In this document: positions 1 through 9,889 of the stretch, one piece after another
Position numbering within the stretch: position 1 is the first letter of the stretch
How the letters are laid out: each line of letters begins with the position of its first letter
Source of the DNA: Herbaspirillum sp. ST 5-3
GTDB taxonomy: Bacteria; Pseudomonadota; Gammaproteobacteria; Burkholderiales; Burkholderiaceae_D
Assembly: GCF_004804275.1 (NCBI RefSeq)
Contig: NZ_STGI01000002.1
Span: 558,001 to 622,000 of the forward strand
Direction: 5' to 3'
DNA: 64,000 nucleotides
Translations under genes and position numbers: made by a program
Notes under the pieces: model-generated
Database searches by the model: none
What the model was told of the DNA's origin: nothing
The model's input: only the letters and a program-made list of their open reading frames with translations

Positions 1-1906
1 ATTTGCCGCCCATGTTCGGGCCGGTGATCAGGAGAAGCTTGCGCTCGCTGTGCAATTCGCAATCGTTGGCGATGAAGCGTTCGATCTGGTTTTCCACGAC
101 AGGATGGCGGCCCTGTTCGATCTGAATGGTCGGTTCACTGACAAGCTGTGGCGCGCACCAGTTGTTACGCATCGCATGATCGGCAAGTGCTACCAGCGTA
201 TCCAGCTCGGCCAATGCGTGTGCGATGCCTTGCAAGGTACCGATATGCGGCGCAAGGTCATTCAGCAGTTTTTCGTACAGGTATTTTTCGCGCGCCAGTG
301 CGCGTTCCTGCGCCGACAACGCCTTGTCTTCGAAGGCCTTCAGCTCGGGCGTGATATAGCGTTCGGCATTTTTCAGGGTTTGCCGGCGGCGGTAATCGTC
401 CGGGACCTTGTCCGTCTGCCCGTGCGTGACTTCGATATAGAAACCATGCACCTTGTTGAATTCCACGCGCAGGTTGGAGATGCCGGTGCGTGCCCGCTCG
501 CGCGTTTCGAGGTCGACGAGGAACTGGCCGGCGTTTTCCGAGAGTGCGCGCAGTTCGTCAAGTTCGCCGTCGAATCCGCGTGCGATCACGCCACCGTCCC
601 GCACCATTGCCGCCGGTTCCAGGGAGATGCTGCGTTCCATCAGGTCGAGGCATTCCGACGGTGTCGCCAGCGCATCCTGAATCGATCTCAGCAGGGGCGC
701 ATCCGCGTCCTTGTTGCACATCGCCACATACGCTCGCAGCGACGGCAATTGCTGCAACCCGCTGCGCAAGCCAGCCAGGTCGCGCGGGCGCGCGGAGAGC
801 AGCGCAATGCGGGTGGTGATCCGTTCAATATCGGGAACAGCCGCCAAGGTGGCCGACAGACCTGAGGATGCGTCAGCGCGCATCAATGCATTGAGCGCTG
901 CATGGCGCGACTTGGAGACTGCCTGATCACGTCTGGCGTGGTGCAGCCAATGACGCAACAGGCGCGAACCCATCGCGGTCCGGCAGTGATCAAGCTGAGA
1001 GAACAACGTCGGGGAGGCCGCGGAACCATCCTGCCCGCGTATCGTCTCGGTGAGTTCGAGGTTGCGGCGCGTCGGGGCATCCAGGCCGATGAATTCGTTT
1101 TCCGATTCGACCGTCAGCGTCCGCACATGCTGCAGTCCCTTGCCTTGCGTGGACTGTGCGTACCGGAGCAGTGCTCCCGCCGCGCCGACGGCGGCAGTCA
1201 ACCCGTCGGCGCCGAATCCCGAAAGCGTTGCCACGGCAAGCTGTTCCAGCAAGGCCTTTTTGCCCGAGGTCGAGTCGAAATGCCAGGACGGTACGGAAGT
1301 GAATTTGCCCGCGATGCCCTGCATCGTGATGAGTCCGATCTCGTCGGCCAGCAGGATTTCCGCTGGCGCGACGCGCTCCAGTTCCTGCCGCAGGCGGACC
1401 TCGAAGGACTTCGCATCACCGGAAAATTCCATCAAGCGCAGTGCGCCACTGGCCATTGACAGCCATGCCAATCCTGCCGTCACGGTCTTGCGTTGCGTCA
1501 CGGTACATAGCGCCAGCAGTGGCCGATCCGATTTTTCGGGAAGCAGATCGGAATCGGTGAGGGTACCGGGCGTGATAACGCGCACGACCTTTCTTTCGAC
1601 GGGACCCTTGCTGGTAGCGGGGTCGCCGATTTGTTCGCAGATCGCGACCGATTCGCCAAGCTTGATCAGTTTCGCCAGGTATTGTTCGACCGAGTGGAAG
1701 GGTACGCCGGCCATCTTGATCGGCGAGCCGTTGGAGGCGCCGCGCTGGGTCAGGGTAATCCCCAGCATGCGCGCGGCTTTTTCGGCGTCATCGAAAAACA
1801 GCTCGTAGAAATCGCCCATCCGGTAAAACACGAGTGTGTCCGGATGATCGGCTTTGATGCGCAGATACTGCTGCATCATGGGTGTGTGTTTTTCCAGGTC
1901 GTTCAT
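1..1906 (-). CDS. mutS: DNA mismatch repair protein MutS (3' end outside window)
   Basis: MutS recognises mismatched bases and, with MutL, starts mismatch repair. About 635 N-terminal residues are present, starting at the ATG at 1906. The N-terminus has the mismatch-binding domain signature: [10 protein letters not shown], then [19 protein letters not shown], which contains the Phe-x-Glu-type mismatch-contact region, and later [14 protein letters not shown]. The frame stays open to the left edge and stops exactly in the P-loop of the ATPase domain: the last residues read [11 protein letters not shown], the MutS Walker A motif. Full MutS is usually about 870-880 residues, so roughly the last 240 (rest of the ATPase and the dimerisation helices) lie outside. 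It is truncated by the window, not by mutation. Identification is secure. Confidence 0.96.
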   Translation of the reverse strand, partial: MNDLEKHTPMMQQYLRIKADHPDTLVFYRMGDFYELFFDDAEKAARMLGITLTQRGASNGSPIKMAGVPFHSVEQYLAKLIKLGESVAICEQIGDPATSKGPVERKVVRVITPGTLTDSDLLPEKSDRPLLALCTVTQRKTVTAGLAWLSMASGALRLMEFSGDAKSFEVRLRQELERVAPAEILLADEIGLITMQGIAGKFTSVPSWHFDSTSGKKALLEQLAVATLSGFGADGLTAAVGAAGALLRYAQSTQGKGLQHVRTLTVESENEFIGLDAPTRRNLELTETIRGQDGSAASPTLFSQLDHCRTAMGSRLLRHWLHHARRDQAVSKSRHAALNALMRADASSGLSATLAAVPDIERITTRIALLSARPRDLAGLRSGLQQLPSLRAYVAMCNKDADAPLLRSIQDALATPSECLDLMERSISLEPAAMVRDGGVIARGFDGELDELRALSENAGQFLVDLETRERARTGISNLRVEFNKVHGFYIEVTHGQTDKVPDDYRRRQTLKNAERYITPELKAFEDKALSAQERALAREKYLYEKLLNDLAPHIGTLQGIAHALAELDTLVALADHAMRNNWCAPQLVSEPTIQIEQGRHPVVENQIERFIANDCELHSERKLLLITGPNMGGK

Positions 1907-2046
1907 GAAACGCAATGCTGAATCTGCTCAATGGTTAGAACACTATTGTTTCGATGCGGGCCGAAGTTCGGCGTGGCCTGCGAGCAATAAAACCAGCCAT
2001 TTTACTCTGCGGCGACGGCCGCTAGCGTAGGATTCGACTGATGCGT

Positions 2047-3816
2047 TCACCTGTTCAAGCGGAAATACGTGTCGAGCAAGCTTGTCTTGAAGACGACGCC
2101 AAGCAGCACGGGATCGTTCAGGTCTTGCACCACTGGCAGGCGTTCGCCCTGGTGTGTCAGAAATCGCTGCAAGGCCTCGCTCAAGGACATGTCGGGCGTG
2201 ATGACGGCCAGGAAATCGCGGCGCAGAAAATCACGCGCTTGTCGTGAGCTCGCTGCAGCAGCATCGGGCAATACCGGCGCCAGATCCTGAAGGGCGACCA
2301 CGCCTTGATAGCGATTCGATGCATCGACGATATAAATGTATTTCACCGGGTATTGAAGAAACAGGCGGGTCAGTTCATGGAGCGGTGCGTCAAGCGGCAG
2401 CACGGTTTCAGCCGCCTTGATGAAATCCTGCATTCGCGTTTCACGCAGGCGCAGTCGTGCTTTCTCGGCTTTCTCGCGCTTGGTTGTGATTTCATACATG
2501 GCAGTGCCTTCCATGCTGCGCGCAATGAAATACGAGACGACGCAGGACAGCATGAGCGGCAGCATGACCTGGTAGCTTAAGGTCATCTCGAAAATCATGA
2601 GAATCGCCATCAGTGGCGCGCTGGTTGCCGCGGCGAGAAAGGCACCCATGCCGACCATCGCGTAAGTGAACGGGGCGGAGACGGCATGTGGCCATAATTC
2701 ATGCATGCCCTGGCCGAACAGGAATCCGAATGCGGCACCGACGAACAGGGTCGGTGTGAAAATGCCGCCAACCGCTCCCGAACCGACAGTTGCCGCGGTG
2801 GCGATCACTTTGAATACCAGCACGAGCAACACAGCCTGCCATGCCCAGGGTTCATGCAACAAGGAGTTCACAACGCTGTAGCCGTTGCCCCACACTTGGG
2901 GCACCCAAACGGAAAGAATGCCGACAATCAGTCCGCCGACGCCAAGTCGGAGCGGGAGTGGCAGCTTTGTTTTTTGAAATGCACGTTTGATGATATCGAG
3001 CAGACGCAGAAATTGCGGCGCGAAGAAGCCGGCCAGCAGACCGAGGCCGACGAACAGGATCACTTCCATGTTCGCGATCGGCGGAAAAACCGGCATCTCG
3101 TAGGTCGGCTGATAGCCTGGAAAGCGTCGCATGGTGATGTTGGCGACTACCGACGCGACCATCACCGGCCCGAGGCTATCCATGGCGATCACGCCCAACA
3201 CGATTTCGGTAATGAAAAATGCGCTGGCAATTGGCGCGTTGTAGGCTGCCGTAATACCGGCAGCAGCCCCGCATGCGACCAGCAAGCGCAATCGTGAAGG
3301 ATCAAGATGGGTGACGCGGCCGACCAGCGAAGCACTCAGTGCGGCAAGCTGCACCATCGAACCCTCGCGCCCGATCGATCCGCCGGAGGCAATGGTGCAA
3401 AGGGATGACAGACTGCGCAGGATGGTCTGTGAGAACGACACATGACCTTCGCCCAGAGCGATCGATTCCATGTAGTCCGACCCGCCGTCGGATTTGCGTC
3501 GTTTCGCCAGCACGAGGAAGCCGCCGGCAACGAGCCCGCCCAGCATTGGCAGCACGATGCGCGCCTGCCAGGGCATGGATTCCGCGATTTCGACGAATGA
3601 GCCGCTTCGTCCAAGAAACAGCCATTGGAGCCCGCGCAAGGCATCACGAAAGATGATCGTTGCCAGTGCGCCGACGAAGCCGACAGCCGCCGCCCAAGGC
3701 AGCATCGACGGCGCTTCCGAGGCATCGAACAGGCGTTGAAGGCGGAGCTTTATTTTTAGAAGAAGGGCTAACACGATCGCAGTATCTTCGGTGAGGAGCG
3801 CATTACTGCCTCTCAT
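2047..3816 (-). CDS. ClC-family chloride channel/antiporter with C-terminal CBS domains (ClcB-like)
   Basis: Inner-membrane ClC protein of 589 residues. Bacterial ClC proteins move Cl- (or F-/NO3-) across the membrane, often in exchange for protons. Family motifs are visible: GREGS near residue 150, carrying the gating glutamate, and GAVGGIFTPTLF, the second part of the anion filter. VWGNGYSVV resembles E. coli ClcB. About ten hydrophobic segments are followed by a cytoplasmic tail with two CBS-like units (IYIVDASNRYQGVVALQDL and LPVVQDLNDPVLLGVVF), which usually bind adenine nucleotides. The usual GREGP is GREGS here. The start is the ATG at 3816; a TTG 18 bases upstream is also in frame. 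It stands alone, downstream of rhlE on the same strand. Substrate and channel-versus-antiporter behaviour are not decided by sequence. Confidence 0.9.
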   Translation of the reverse strand: MRGSNALLTEDTAIVLALLLKIKLRLQRLFDASEAPSMLPWAAAVGFVGALATIIFRDALRGLQWLFLGRSGSFVEIAESMPWQARIVLPMLGGLVAGGFLVLAKRRKSDGGSDYMESIALGEGHVSFSQTILRSLSSLCTIASGGSIGREGSMVQLAALSASLVGRVTHLDPSRLRLLVACGAAAGITAAYNAPIASAFFITEIVLGVIAMDSLGPVMVASVVANITMRRFPGYQPTYEMPVFPPIANMEVILFVGLGLLAGFFAPQFLRLLDIIKRAFQKTKLPLPLRLGVGGLIVGILSVWVPQVWGNGYSVVNSLLHEPWAWQAVLLVLVFKVIATAATVGSGAVGGIFTPTLFVGAAFGFLFGQGMHELWPHAVSAPFTYAMVGMGAFLAAATSAPLMAILMIFEMTLSYQVMLPLMLSCVVSYFIARSMEGTAMYEITTKREKAEKARLRLRETRMQDFIKAAETVLPLDAPLHELTRLFLQYPVKYIYIVDASNRYQGVVALQDLAPVLPDAAAASSRQARDFLRRDFLAVITPDMSLSEALQRFLTHQGERLPVVQDLNDPVLLGVVFKTSLLDTYFRLNR

Positions 3817-3834
3817 CGCACGGCATTTGTCCAA

Positions 3835-4144
3835 AGGCGCTTCGGTCAGGCTAGACGGGAATGATGACTAGTCCGCGAATGGTCGCATTCAAAAAAACTG
3901 CGTCAAATTAACGAGAGATGAGTGGCGGCTTGCCAAATTGGCGCTTGCGCCGACATGTTATATCACACGCGGCGTCGTTCAGAAACCGTGGGGGCAATGC
4001 CGGGCTGCAGGGCGTACGTCTGCCGGATAGGAGCGCTTGCCAGATGGGTAAGGGGCATGCCCGGGCCGTTGGCACAGGTCGATTGACGATTGGATTAAAG
4101 CATGCAGACGGATCGACCGGCCTGGACCGGTCGATCCGATGAGA
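3835..4144. other. Intergenic region clc-rhlE, no gene seen
   Basis: About 310 bases between the clc start and the rhlE stop. Frames here give only low-complexity, arginine/proline-rich translations with no family signature, so I see no gene. The region must hold the clc promoter (leftward), but I cannot point to convincing -35/-10 boxes. It contains the strong hairpin at 4109-4138, listed separately, and a small GGCGC-TT-GCGCC inverted repeat near 3940-3952. Confidence 0.6.
4109..4138 (-). terminator. Hairpin just downstream of rhlE
   Basis: Perfect 12-bp inverted repeat (CGGATCGACCGG / CCGGTCGATCCG) with a 6-base loop, 6 bases after the rhlE stop. Position suggests a transcript 3' end, but no T-run follows on the minus strand, so it is either a T-poor terminator or an RNA-stabilising hairpin. 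Confidence 0.55.
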
Positions 4145-5491
4145 TCAGGCGAGTTCCTTGCTTCGACCGCTGAAGCGCTGCCGTCCCGAGGGCACGCCGG
4201 AACGCGGTTTGCCTGCGGGTTTTTGCGGTGCTCCGCTCTTTGGCGAGGATGCCGGCCGTGCATTGCCATTGGCTGGCTTGCTCTGTTTGGATTGAGTGCG
4301 GCCACCGGCATTTCCGCTGCGCAGTTGAATCGGCTGCGGGCGCGCGTTGGGGTCGGGTTCGAAGCCCGAGATCACCTCTTGCGGAATGCTGCGCTTGATG
4401 AGCTTTTCTATGCCCTTCAGCATATCGTGTTCATCGACGCAGACCAGCGATACTGCTTCGCCCGCCGCGCCCGCGCGGCCGGTGCGGCCGATCCGGTGGA
4501 CATAGTCTTCCGGGACGTTCGGCAGATCATAGTTCACGACGTGAGGCAATTGGTCGATATCGATACCGCGCGCCGCGATATCCGTCGCAACGAGGACTTG
4601 CAGGCTTCCGCTCTTGAATTCTGCCAGCGCGCGGGTTCTCGCCGTCTGGCTCTTGTTGCCATGGATTGCGAGCGCGGTAATTCCGTCCTTGCCCAATTGC
4701 TCCACCAGTTTGTTCGCGCCATGCTTGGTGCGGGTAAACACCAGCACTTGCGACCACTGATGGGCTTTGATCAGGTGGCTTAGCAGCGGGTGCTTGCGAT
4801 TGCGGTCAACGGGATGCACTTTCTGTGCAATGACCTCGACGGTTGAATTGCGGCGTGCGACTTCAATCATTGCCGGCGCATTCAGCAGCCCGTCGGCAAG
4901 CGCCTTGATCTCGTCGGAGAAGGTGGCGGAGAACAGCAGGTTTTGCCGCTGCGGCGGAAGGGCTGCAAGCACTCGGCGAATGTCGCGGATGAATCCCATA
5001 TCCAGCATGCGATCGGCTTCGTCCAGGACCAGTATTTCGATATGCGTAAGGTCTACGGTGCCTTGCTGCATGTGGTCCAGCAATCGGCCCGGAGTCGCCA
5101 CCAGGATGTCGACTCCCTGGCTCAGCAGCTTGATCTGCGGATGAATGCCCACTCCGCCAAAGATGACAGTTGAGCTCAGTTTCAGGTATTTTCCATAGAC
5201 GCGAACGCTTTCCTCGACTTGGGCCGCAAGCTCGCGTGTCGGAGTCAGGATCAGCGCTCGGATCGGTTTGCGGCCGTTGCCGGTGTGGCGTTTGTGACTG
5301 GCAAGACGCTGCAGGATAGGCAGCGTGAAGCCAGCGGTCTTTCCGGTGCCGGTCTGCGCACCGGCCAGCAAATCGCCCCCGCGCAATACGGCGGGAATCG
5401 CCTGGGATTGAATCGGGGTAGGAGTGCTATAACCTTGTTCGGTAACGGCGCGGAGAATTTCATCGGACAAGCCGAGTTCAGTAAATGACAT
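4145..5491 (-). CDS. rhlE: DEAD-box ATP-dependent RNA helicase RhlE
   Basis: ATP-dependent RNA helicase of 448 residues, of the RhlE type that remodels rRNA and mRNA structure. All core motifs are present in order: Q motif ([14 protein letters not shown]), AQTGTGKT (motif I), PTRELAAQV (Ia), TPGRLLDH (Ib), [13 protein letters not shown] (II), SATF (III), [18 protein letters not shown] (V) and [10 protein letters not shown] (VI). The last 80 residues are a basic, Gly/Ser/Pro-rich tail (repeated SK, NAG, KPRSG), typical of RhlE RNA-binding extensions. The start ATG at 5491 gives the usual MSFTELGLS opening. It is a single gene flanked by a hairpin at its 3' end. Confidence 0.95.
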   Translation of the reverse strand: MSFTELGLSDEILRAVTEQGYSTPTPIQSQAIPAVLRGGDLLAGAQTGTGKTAGFTLPILQRLASHKRHTGNGRKPIRALILTPTRELAAQVEESVRVYGKYLKLSSTVIFGGVGIHPQIKLLSQGVDILVATPGRLLDHMQQGTVDLTHIEILVLDEADRMLDMGFIRDIRRVLAALPPQRQNLLFSATFSDEIKALADGLLNAPAMIEVARRNSTVEVIAQKVHPVDRNRKHPLLSHLIKAHQWSQVLVFTRTKHGANKLVEQLGKDGITALAIHGNKSQTARTRALAEFKSGSLQVLVATDIAARGIDIDQLPHVVNYDLPNVPEDYVHRIGRTGRAGAAGEAVSLVCVDEHDMLKGIEKLIKRSIPQEVISGFEPDPNARPQPIQLRSGNAGGRTQSKQSKPANGNARPASSPKSGAPQKPAGKPRSGVPSGRQRFSGRSKELA

Positions 5492-5645
5492 GACAACTTT
5501 ATGAAAGTATCTGCCTGCCGCGTTTGAGGGCGCCAGTCGCGGGCAAATTGGAGGGCGGAAGATCTGGAAGGATGGAGGACTAGTCTCACCACCGTGCGGG
5601 CCGCATCATTTCGAGGCCCGCGCCGGTAACATCAATCAGAGGGAA

Positions 5646-6440
5646 TTATTTTGAAAACGGCGATAGCAGGTTGACCATTTGTGCGAAGATTTTCGGCGTA
5701 CCTGCGATGACGTTCCCCTTGTACAGGTAGTCGGACTCACCCGAGAAATTGCCGACAATACCGCCGGACTCAGTGATCAGCAGCGAACCTGCTGCCATAT
5801 CCCAGGTTTGCAAGCCTTTCTCAAAAAAGCCGTCGAGACGGCCAGCTGCGACGTAGGCAAGATCCAGAGCGGCAGCGCCCGGGCGACGCAGGCCGGCACA
5901 TCTTTCTGTCATGACCTTGAACATCTTCATGTATTCGTCCAGACCTTCGGTGCCGCGGAACGGGAATCCCGTGCCGATCAGCGCGTCGGCCATCTTGTCG
6001 CGGCGGCTGACTCGAATGCGCTTTTCATTCAGATAGGCGCCAGCGCCCTTGGTGGCGGTAAACAGGTCGTTGCGAGTCGGATCATACACGACAGCCTGGG
6101 TGATCTGGCCGCGCTGCTGCAGCGCGATCGATACGCAGTACTGGGGAAAGCCGTGAATGAAGTTGGTGGTGCCGTCGATCGGATCAATGATCCAGACGTT
6201 ATCGTTTTCGTCGTGCAGGTTGGATGAGGCTCCGGATTCCTCCGCCAGGATCGCATGATCGGGATAAGCGGTTTTCAGGACTTCGATGATGGCCTGCTCA
6301 GCCGCCTGATCGACTTCGGTAACGAAATCGTTGTGGCTCTTTTGGGTGACTTTGACGCGGTCGATGTCAAAGGAAGCGCGGTTGATGATCGAAGCGGCGC
6401 GGCGCGCGGCCTTGACCGCCGTGTTCAGCATGGGATGCAT
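5646..6440 (-). CDS. suhB: Inositol-1-monophosphatase family protein SuhB
   Basis: Mg2+-dependent phosphatase of the IMPase superfamily, 264 residues. SuhB hydrolyses inositol 1-phosphate in vitro and in E. coli also joins the rRNA antitermination complex. Metal-site motifs are intact: [10 protein letters not shown] and LAEESG (motif with the first Glu), [17 protein letters not shown] (the DPIDGTTNF signature) and [15 protein letters not shown] near the C-terminus. The reading frame extends further upstream, but the ATG at 6440 gives [15 protein letters not shown], matching the E. coli SuhB opening, so I place the start there. No clear Shine-Dalgarno sequence precedes it. It is divergent from trmJ across 152 bp. 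Confidence 0.94.
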   Translation of the reverse strand: MHPMLNTAVKAARRAASIINRASFDIDRVKVTQKSHNDFVTEVDQAAEQAIIEVLKTAYPDHAILAEESGASSNLHDENDNVWIIDPIDGTTNFIHGFPQYCVSIALQQRGQITQAVVYDPTRNDLFTATKGAGAYLNEKRIRVSRRDKMADALIGTGFPFRGTEGLDEYMKMFKVMTERCAGLRRPGAAALDLAYVAAGRLDGFFEKGLQTWDMAAGSLLITESGGIVGNFSGESDYLYKGNVIAGTPKIFAQMVNLLSPFSK

Positions 6441-6592
6441 AGGAGGTTCCGTTAAAATTGCGGTACCGTCGCATACCGCGTTCGGAACCACATTGAATAA
6501 GATTAATGAGCGATGCGGCAACCCGGCTGAGAATCCGGAGCAATTCCGAACAATCCTGAACAAACGTTTACCGCGCAATGCCGCTATTTTAA

Positions 6593-7348
6593 ATGAACCA
6601 GCCTCAAATCAGTACTTCTCTTTTCAAACGCCTGCGTTTCGTACTGGTTGATACGAGCCATCCTGGCAATATCGGCGCCGTGGCGCGTGCCATGAAGACG
6701 ATGGGATTTTCACAACTCGTGCTGGTCAATCCCCGCTTTCCGGGTGCGCTTGTGCATGAGGATGCCATTGCCTTCGCGAGCGGCGCGCAGGATGTCCTGG
6801 CTGCGGCGAAAATCGTCGGTTCGATCGACGAAGCGCTGGATGGATGCAACTTCGCTGCGGCCTTGAGCGCCCGACTGAGGGAATACTCCCCGCCGGTGAT
6901 CACACCGCGAAGCCTGGCCGCCCAACTGGTTGCAAGCGAGGGTTTGAACGCAGCGCTGGTGTTTGGCAGTGAGCGCTATGGTTTGCCTAATGACATCATC
7001 GAAAAGTGCAACGTCCTGATTAATATTCCCGCGAATCCGGATTATTCGTCATTGAATCTGGCACAGGCTGTTCAGTTGCTGGCCTATGAGGCGCGCCTTG
7101 CGAGCGGGGGTGATGTCATTCCTGCGACTCCAATAGGATTTCAGGGTGAGTCGGCCAGCCTTGCGCAAATCGACGGCATGTACGCACACCTGGAAGACGC
7201 CTTGGTGGCGATCGAATTTCTCGATCCCGCTAATCCGAAAAAGCTGATGCCACGCCTCAAACGCTTGTTTTCCAGAACGCAACTGGAAACCGAGGAGGTC
7301 AATATCTTGCGCGGGATTGCGCGGCAGATTTTGAAAAAGCTGAAATGA
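6593..7348 (+). CDS. trmJ: tRNA (cytidine/uridine-32-2'-O)-methyltransferase TrmJ
   Basis: SPOUT-class RNA methyltransferase of 251 residues; the TrmJ family methylates the 2'-OH of residue 32 in the anticodon loop of several tRNAs using S-adenosylmethionine. The sequence shows the three family motifs: [20 protein letters not shown] (residues 18-37), [13 protein letters not shown] with the SAM-knot loop (about 120-132), and [22 protein letters not shown] (about 144-165). The C-terminal helical extension ends in [13 protein letters not shown], as in TrmJ and unlike shorter TrmL. It sits back to back with suhB, an arrangement seen in other proteobacteria, and is convergent with lexA. Confidence 0.93.
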   Translation: MNQPQISTSLFKRLRFVLVDTSHPGNIGAVARAMKTMGFSQLVLVNPRFPGALVHEDAIAFASGAQDVLAAAKIVGSIDEALDGCNFAAALSARLREYSPPVITPRSLAAQLVASEGLNAALVFGSERYGLPNDIIEKCNVLINIPANPDYSSLNLAQAVQLLAYEARLASGGDVIPATPIGFQGESASLAQIDGMYAHLEDALVAIEFLDPANPKKLMPRLKRLFSRTQLETEEVNILRGIARQILKKLK

Positions 7349-7439
7349 CAAGCTGCTGGCGGAAAGTGTTTTGCGGTTGCTGTGAACTGACTAGCGTCTG
7401 ATAACGGCAATACCTCACGGCAGCATGGTTGGTTAGCGA

Positions 7440-8102
7440 TCAACCCCACGCCCGCAACAACCCCACCGCCAGTCCCTCCAGGGCAAAATCTTGCGTCGAA
7501 TCGACCCGAATCGGCTCAAAGTCCGGATTTTCGGGCAGGAGTTCAATGACCGAGCCGGACTTCTTGTAGCGCTTGACGGTCACGTCATCACCGAGCCGGG
7601 CGACGACGATCTGTCCGTTCTTTGCGCTGTCCGTCTTTTTCACTGCAAGCAGGTCGCCGTCGAGAATGCCGACGTCGCGCATGGAGAGGCCGCGCACCTT
7701 CAGCAGGTAATCCGGCTTGGCCGAGAACAGGGACGGATCGACGCTGTAGGTCGCTTCGATATGTTCCTGGGCGAGGATAGGTGAGCCGGCCGCAACGCGA
7801 CCGACCAAAGGCAGGCTCAACTGCATCAGTGATGGATGGGGGAGAGCCATCTGCCGAGAACCCGGCTTTCCCAATCCGGTATTCGCCACCGCTTCACGCA
7901 ACCTGATGCCGCGTGAGGTGCCGGGCGATATTTCGATTGCCCCCTTGCGCGCCAGTGCCTGCAAGTGTTCTTCCGCAGCATTGGCGGAGCGAAATCCGAG
8001 CTCCGCGGCGATCTCGGCACGAGTGGGAGGGAAACCAGTATTTTCAATGGCTTCCCTGATCAGGTTCAGGATCTGTTCCTGGCGTGCAGTCAATTTGATC
8101 AT
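7440..8102 (-). CDS. lexA: LexA SOS repressor
   Basis: Repressor of the SOS regulon, 220 residues, with RecA-stimulated self-cleavage. The N-terminal winged helix ([14 protein letters not shown] ... [14 protein letters not shown] ... [14 protein letters not shown]) binds DNA. The C-terminal S24 peptidase domain has the cleavage site Ala105-Gly106 (GRVAAGSP), nucleophile Ser140 (RGLSMRD) and general base Lys177 (DVTVKRY). Start ATG at 8102 gives the canonical [12 protein letters not shown]; the frame continues upstream but through the SOS box, so a longer start is unlikely. A perfect LexA box lies 43 bases upstream, indicating autoregulation. It is convergent with trmJ and divergent from rpsF. 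Confidence 0.97.
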   Translation of the reverse strand: MIKLTARQEQILNLIREAIENTGFPPTRAEIAAELGFRSANAAEEHLQALARKGAIEISPGTSRGIRLREAVANTGLGKPGSRQMALPHPSLMQLSLPLVGRVAAGSPILAQEHIEATYSVDPSLFSAKPDYLLKVRGLSMRDVGILDGDLLAVKKTDSAKNGQIVVARLGDDVTVKRYKKSGSVIELLPENPDFEPIRVDSTQDFALEGLAVGLLRAWG

Positions 8103-8144
8103 GGCAGGTTGCGGGCGTCTGTGAACGCTGTGCATAAAGACAGC

Positions 8145-8160
8145 CTGTATTTTTATACAG
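8145..8160 (-). promoter_or_regulatory. LexA (SOS) box of lexA
   Basis: CTGTATTTTTATACAG, an exact match to the proteobacterial consensus CTGT-N8-ACAG, with an AT-rich centre. It lies 43 bp upstream of the lexA start, so LexA should repress its own gene. Confidence 0.93.
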
Positions 8161-8237
8161 TCCTTATTGAAATGCAAGCGCATTTGGTGCGTAAATTCGC
8201 GAAAACACCAAGGATGAGGCTTAAGAGCTTGAATGCA

Positions 8238-8266
8238 TTGAATTTTTTTTGCATTCAGGTTATCAT
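8238..8266 (+). promoter_or_regulatory. Sigma-70 type promoter of the rpsF operon
   Basis: TTGAAT (8238-8243), 17-bp spacer with a T-run, TATCAT (8261-8266). It lies about 75 bp before the rpsF start and faces the ribosomal-protein operon. The 5' leader of about 65 bases could hold a regulatory structure, but I see no recognisable one. Confidence 0.65.
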
Positions 8267-8337
8267 TTCGGGCTTTCCTCTTCCCACACTCGTCTTGACG
8301 CCGGGGTGGGCGTAACTATCGACCACAAGGAGATTAC

Positions 8338-8706
8338 ATGCGTCATTATGAAATCGTATTTATCGTGCATCCGGATCAGAGCGAGCAAGTGCCTGCAATG
8401 ATCGAGCGCTACAAGGGCATTGTTACCGCCCGCAACGGCAAGGTTCACCGTGTCGAAGACTGGGGCCGCCGCCAAATGGCTTACATGATCCAGAAGCTGG
8501 CGAAAGCGCACTATGTCTGCATCAACATTGAGTGCGACAACGAAACCCTGGCTGAACTCGAAACCGGCTTCAAATTCAATGACGCCGTCCTGCGCCACCT
8601 CACCGTCAAGATGAAGAAGGCCGAGACCGCGCCGTCGCCGATGATGAAGGCAGTGCAGAAGGAAGATGCTGCCAAGAGCCAGCGCGCAGAGGCATCTGCT
8701 GCGTAA
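8338..8706 (+). CDS. rpsF: 30S ribosomal protein S6
   Basis: Ribosomal protein bS6 of 122 residues, which pairs with bS18 on the platform of the small subunit. The opening [25 protein letters not shown] and the stretch [25 protein letters not shown] are diagnostic. The last 25 residues (after [12 protein letters not shown]) are a charged, Ala/Lys/Glu-rich tail of variable type. A strong AAGGAG ribosome binding site lies just upstream. First gene of rpsF-priB-rpsR-rplI. Confidence 0.97.
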   Translation: MRHYEIVFIVHPDQSEQVPAMIERYKGIVTARNGKVHRVEDWGRRQMAYMIQKLAKAHYVCINIECDNETLAELETGFKFNDAVLRHLTVKMKKAETAPSPMMKAVQKEDAAKSQRAEASAA

Positions 8707-8724
8707 TTGCAGTCGTCGAGGAGT

Positions 8725-9027
8725 GTGAACCAGCTTCAGTTAGTAGCCAGCATTGCCGAGCGCGACGTCATGCGTTATACCCCGGCAGGCATTCCGATTG
8801 TGTCCGCCAGACTGGCGCACGGTTCGGAGCAAATCGAAGCAGGTGTCCCGCGCCAGGTTGAGTTTGAAATCACCGCCATCGCTGCAGGCGAAATTTCAGG
8901 AAGATTCAATCAGGCAGAGTTGGGAGCAGCCTTCCGGTTCACCGGATTCCTGGCACGCAAGAACCGCAATAGCAAAAGCCTCGTGTTCCATGTTACGGAT
9001 TTCGAGGCATATACACCAGATCACTAG
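8725..9027 (+). CDS. priB: Primosomal replication protein N (PriB)
   Basis: OB-fold single-stranded DNA-binding protein, about 100 residues, that bridges PriA and DnaT/DnaC-type loading factors in replication restart. NQLQLVASIAERDVMRYTPAGIPIVSARLAH and GFLARKNRNSKSLVFHVTDFE fit the betaproteobacterial PriB family. Start choice: the GTG at 8725 gives the usual VNQLQL opening, but its GAGGAG (8718-8723) is only one base away, unusually close. A TTG at 8707, directly after the rpsF stop, is the alternative and would add six residues. Lies between rpsF and rpsR as in E. coli. Confidence 0.9.
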   Translation: MNQLQLVASIAERDVMRYTPAGIPIVSARLAHGSEQIEAGVPRQVEFEITAIAAGEISGRFNQAELGAAFRFTGFLARKNRNSKSLVFHVTDFEAYTPDH

Positions 9028-9042
9028 ATACAGGAGCCAAAC

Positions 9043-9327
9043 ATGGCATTCGGTAAAAAATTTGACAAGAGCAAACTCAAGCAAAAGCGCCAGCAGCAAA
9101 ACCCGCTGTTCAAGCGCAAGAAATTCTGCCGCTTCACGGCCGCCGGCGTTGAGCAAGTGGATTACAAGGACGTCGACACGCTGAAGGACTTCGTTCAGGA
9201 AAACGGCAAGATTATGCCGGCACGTCTGACCGGCACCAAGGCACACTATCAGCGTCAGGTCGACACAGCGATCAAGCGCGCACGTTACCTCGCGTTGCTG
9301 CCGTACACCGATCTGCACAACGCCTGA
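9043..9327 (+). CDS. rpsR: 30S ribosomal protein S18
   Basis: Ribosomal protein bS18, 94 residues, partner of bS6. The conserved block [32 protein letters not shown] (quoted in part: [21 protein letters not shown]) and [21 protein letters not shown] identify it. The N-terminus carries an extra lysine/glutamine-rich stretch ([15 protein letters not shown]) before the core, common in this group. ATG at 9043 follows an AGGAGCC ribosome binding site. Confidence 0.97.
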   Translation: MAFGKKFDKSKLKQKRQQQNPLFKRKKFCRFTAAGVEQVDYKDVDTLKDFVQENGKIMPARLTGTKAHYQRQVDTAIKRARYLALLPYTDLHNA

Positions 9328-9354
9328 TTGACGACTGAAGAATAGGAGAAAAAC

Positions 9355-9807
9355 ATGCAAGTCATTCTGTTGGAAAAAGTCGTTAACCTGGGCAACCTCG
9401 GGGAAGTCGTGAAGGTCAAGGACGGTTATGCACGTAACTTCCTGATCCCGCAGCGCAAGGCACGTCGTGCTACCGCCAATGCGGTTGCTGAATTCGAAGC
9501 AAAGCGTGCCGAGCTGGAAAAAGCAGCAGGTGAAAAGCTGGCGGCTGCACAAGCCCAAGGCGAGAAGCTGAACGGCATGACCGTACAGATCGCACAGAAG
9601 GCCGGCGTTGACGGCCGTCTGTTTGGTTCCGTGACCAATGCCGATATTGCTGAAGCCGTGTCCAAGCAAGGCTTCCCGGTTGAAAAGGCGCAGATCCGCA
9701 TGCCGCAAGGTCCGCTGAAGACGGTTGGCGATCACCCCATTTCCGTTGCGTTGCATACGGACGTTGTCGTGGAAATCACCGTTTCCGTGCTGGGCGAGCA
9801 AGCTTAA
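9355..9807 (+). CDS. rplI: 50S ribosomal protein L9
   Basis: Ribosomal protein bL9, 150 residues, the elongated two-domain protein near L1 on the large subunit. The N-terminal domain [19 protein letters not shown]...[10 protein letters not shown] is highly conserved. It is followed by the long connecting helix ([20 protein letters not shown]) and the C-terminal domain ([13 protein letters not shown]). Last gene of the ribosomal operon; a strong hairpin terminator follows. Confidence 0.97.
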   Translation: MQVILLEKVVNLGNLGEVVKVKDGYARNFLIPQRKARRATANAVAEFEAKRAELEKAAGEKLAAAQAQGEKLNGMTVQIAQKAGVDGRLFGSVTNADIAEAVSKQGFPVEKAQIRMPQGPLKTVGDHPISVALHTDVVVEITVSVLGEQA

Positions 9808-9825
9808 GAGCTGCAGTTCAAGCAT

Positions 9826-9858
9826 AAAAAAAGCCGGGATGTATTCCCGGCTTTTTTA
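9826..9858. terminator. Bidirectional rho-independent terminator rplI / emrB
   Basis: A-run, GCCGGGA (9833-9839), 5-base loop, TCCCGGC (9845-9851), T-run. The flanking A and T runs make it work for both convergent units. Confidence 0.92.
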
Positions 9859-9889
9859 TTGGGCTCGCCAACCGCGCCTTAGTGCCGCC

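Noticed and set aside
50-1921. Several plus-strand open frames of 96-271 codons
   Set aside because: All lie opposite mutS, whose minus-strand translation has unmistakable MutS motifs up to the Walker A loop.
2047-3816. ClC protein considered as a fluoride-specific (CLC-F) antiporter because crcB is also in the window
   Set aside because: It carries the ordinary GREG and GGIFTP filter motifs and CBS domains, and crcB is 34 kb away; no reason to assign fluoride specificity.
3918-4311. Small open frames on both strands between clc and rhlE
   Set aside because: Composition is Arg/Pro/Ser-rich, no ribosome binding sites, and one overlaps the rhlE hairpin; no support as genes.
5596-5621. GCGGGCC/GGCCCGC inverted repeat after suhB considered as a terminator
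   Set aside because: Only a 7-bp stem with a 12-base loop and no T-run on the minus strand; too weak to call.
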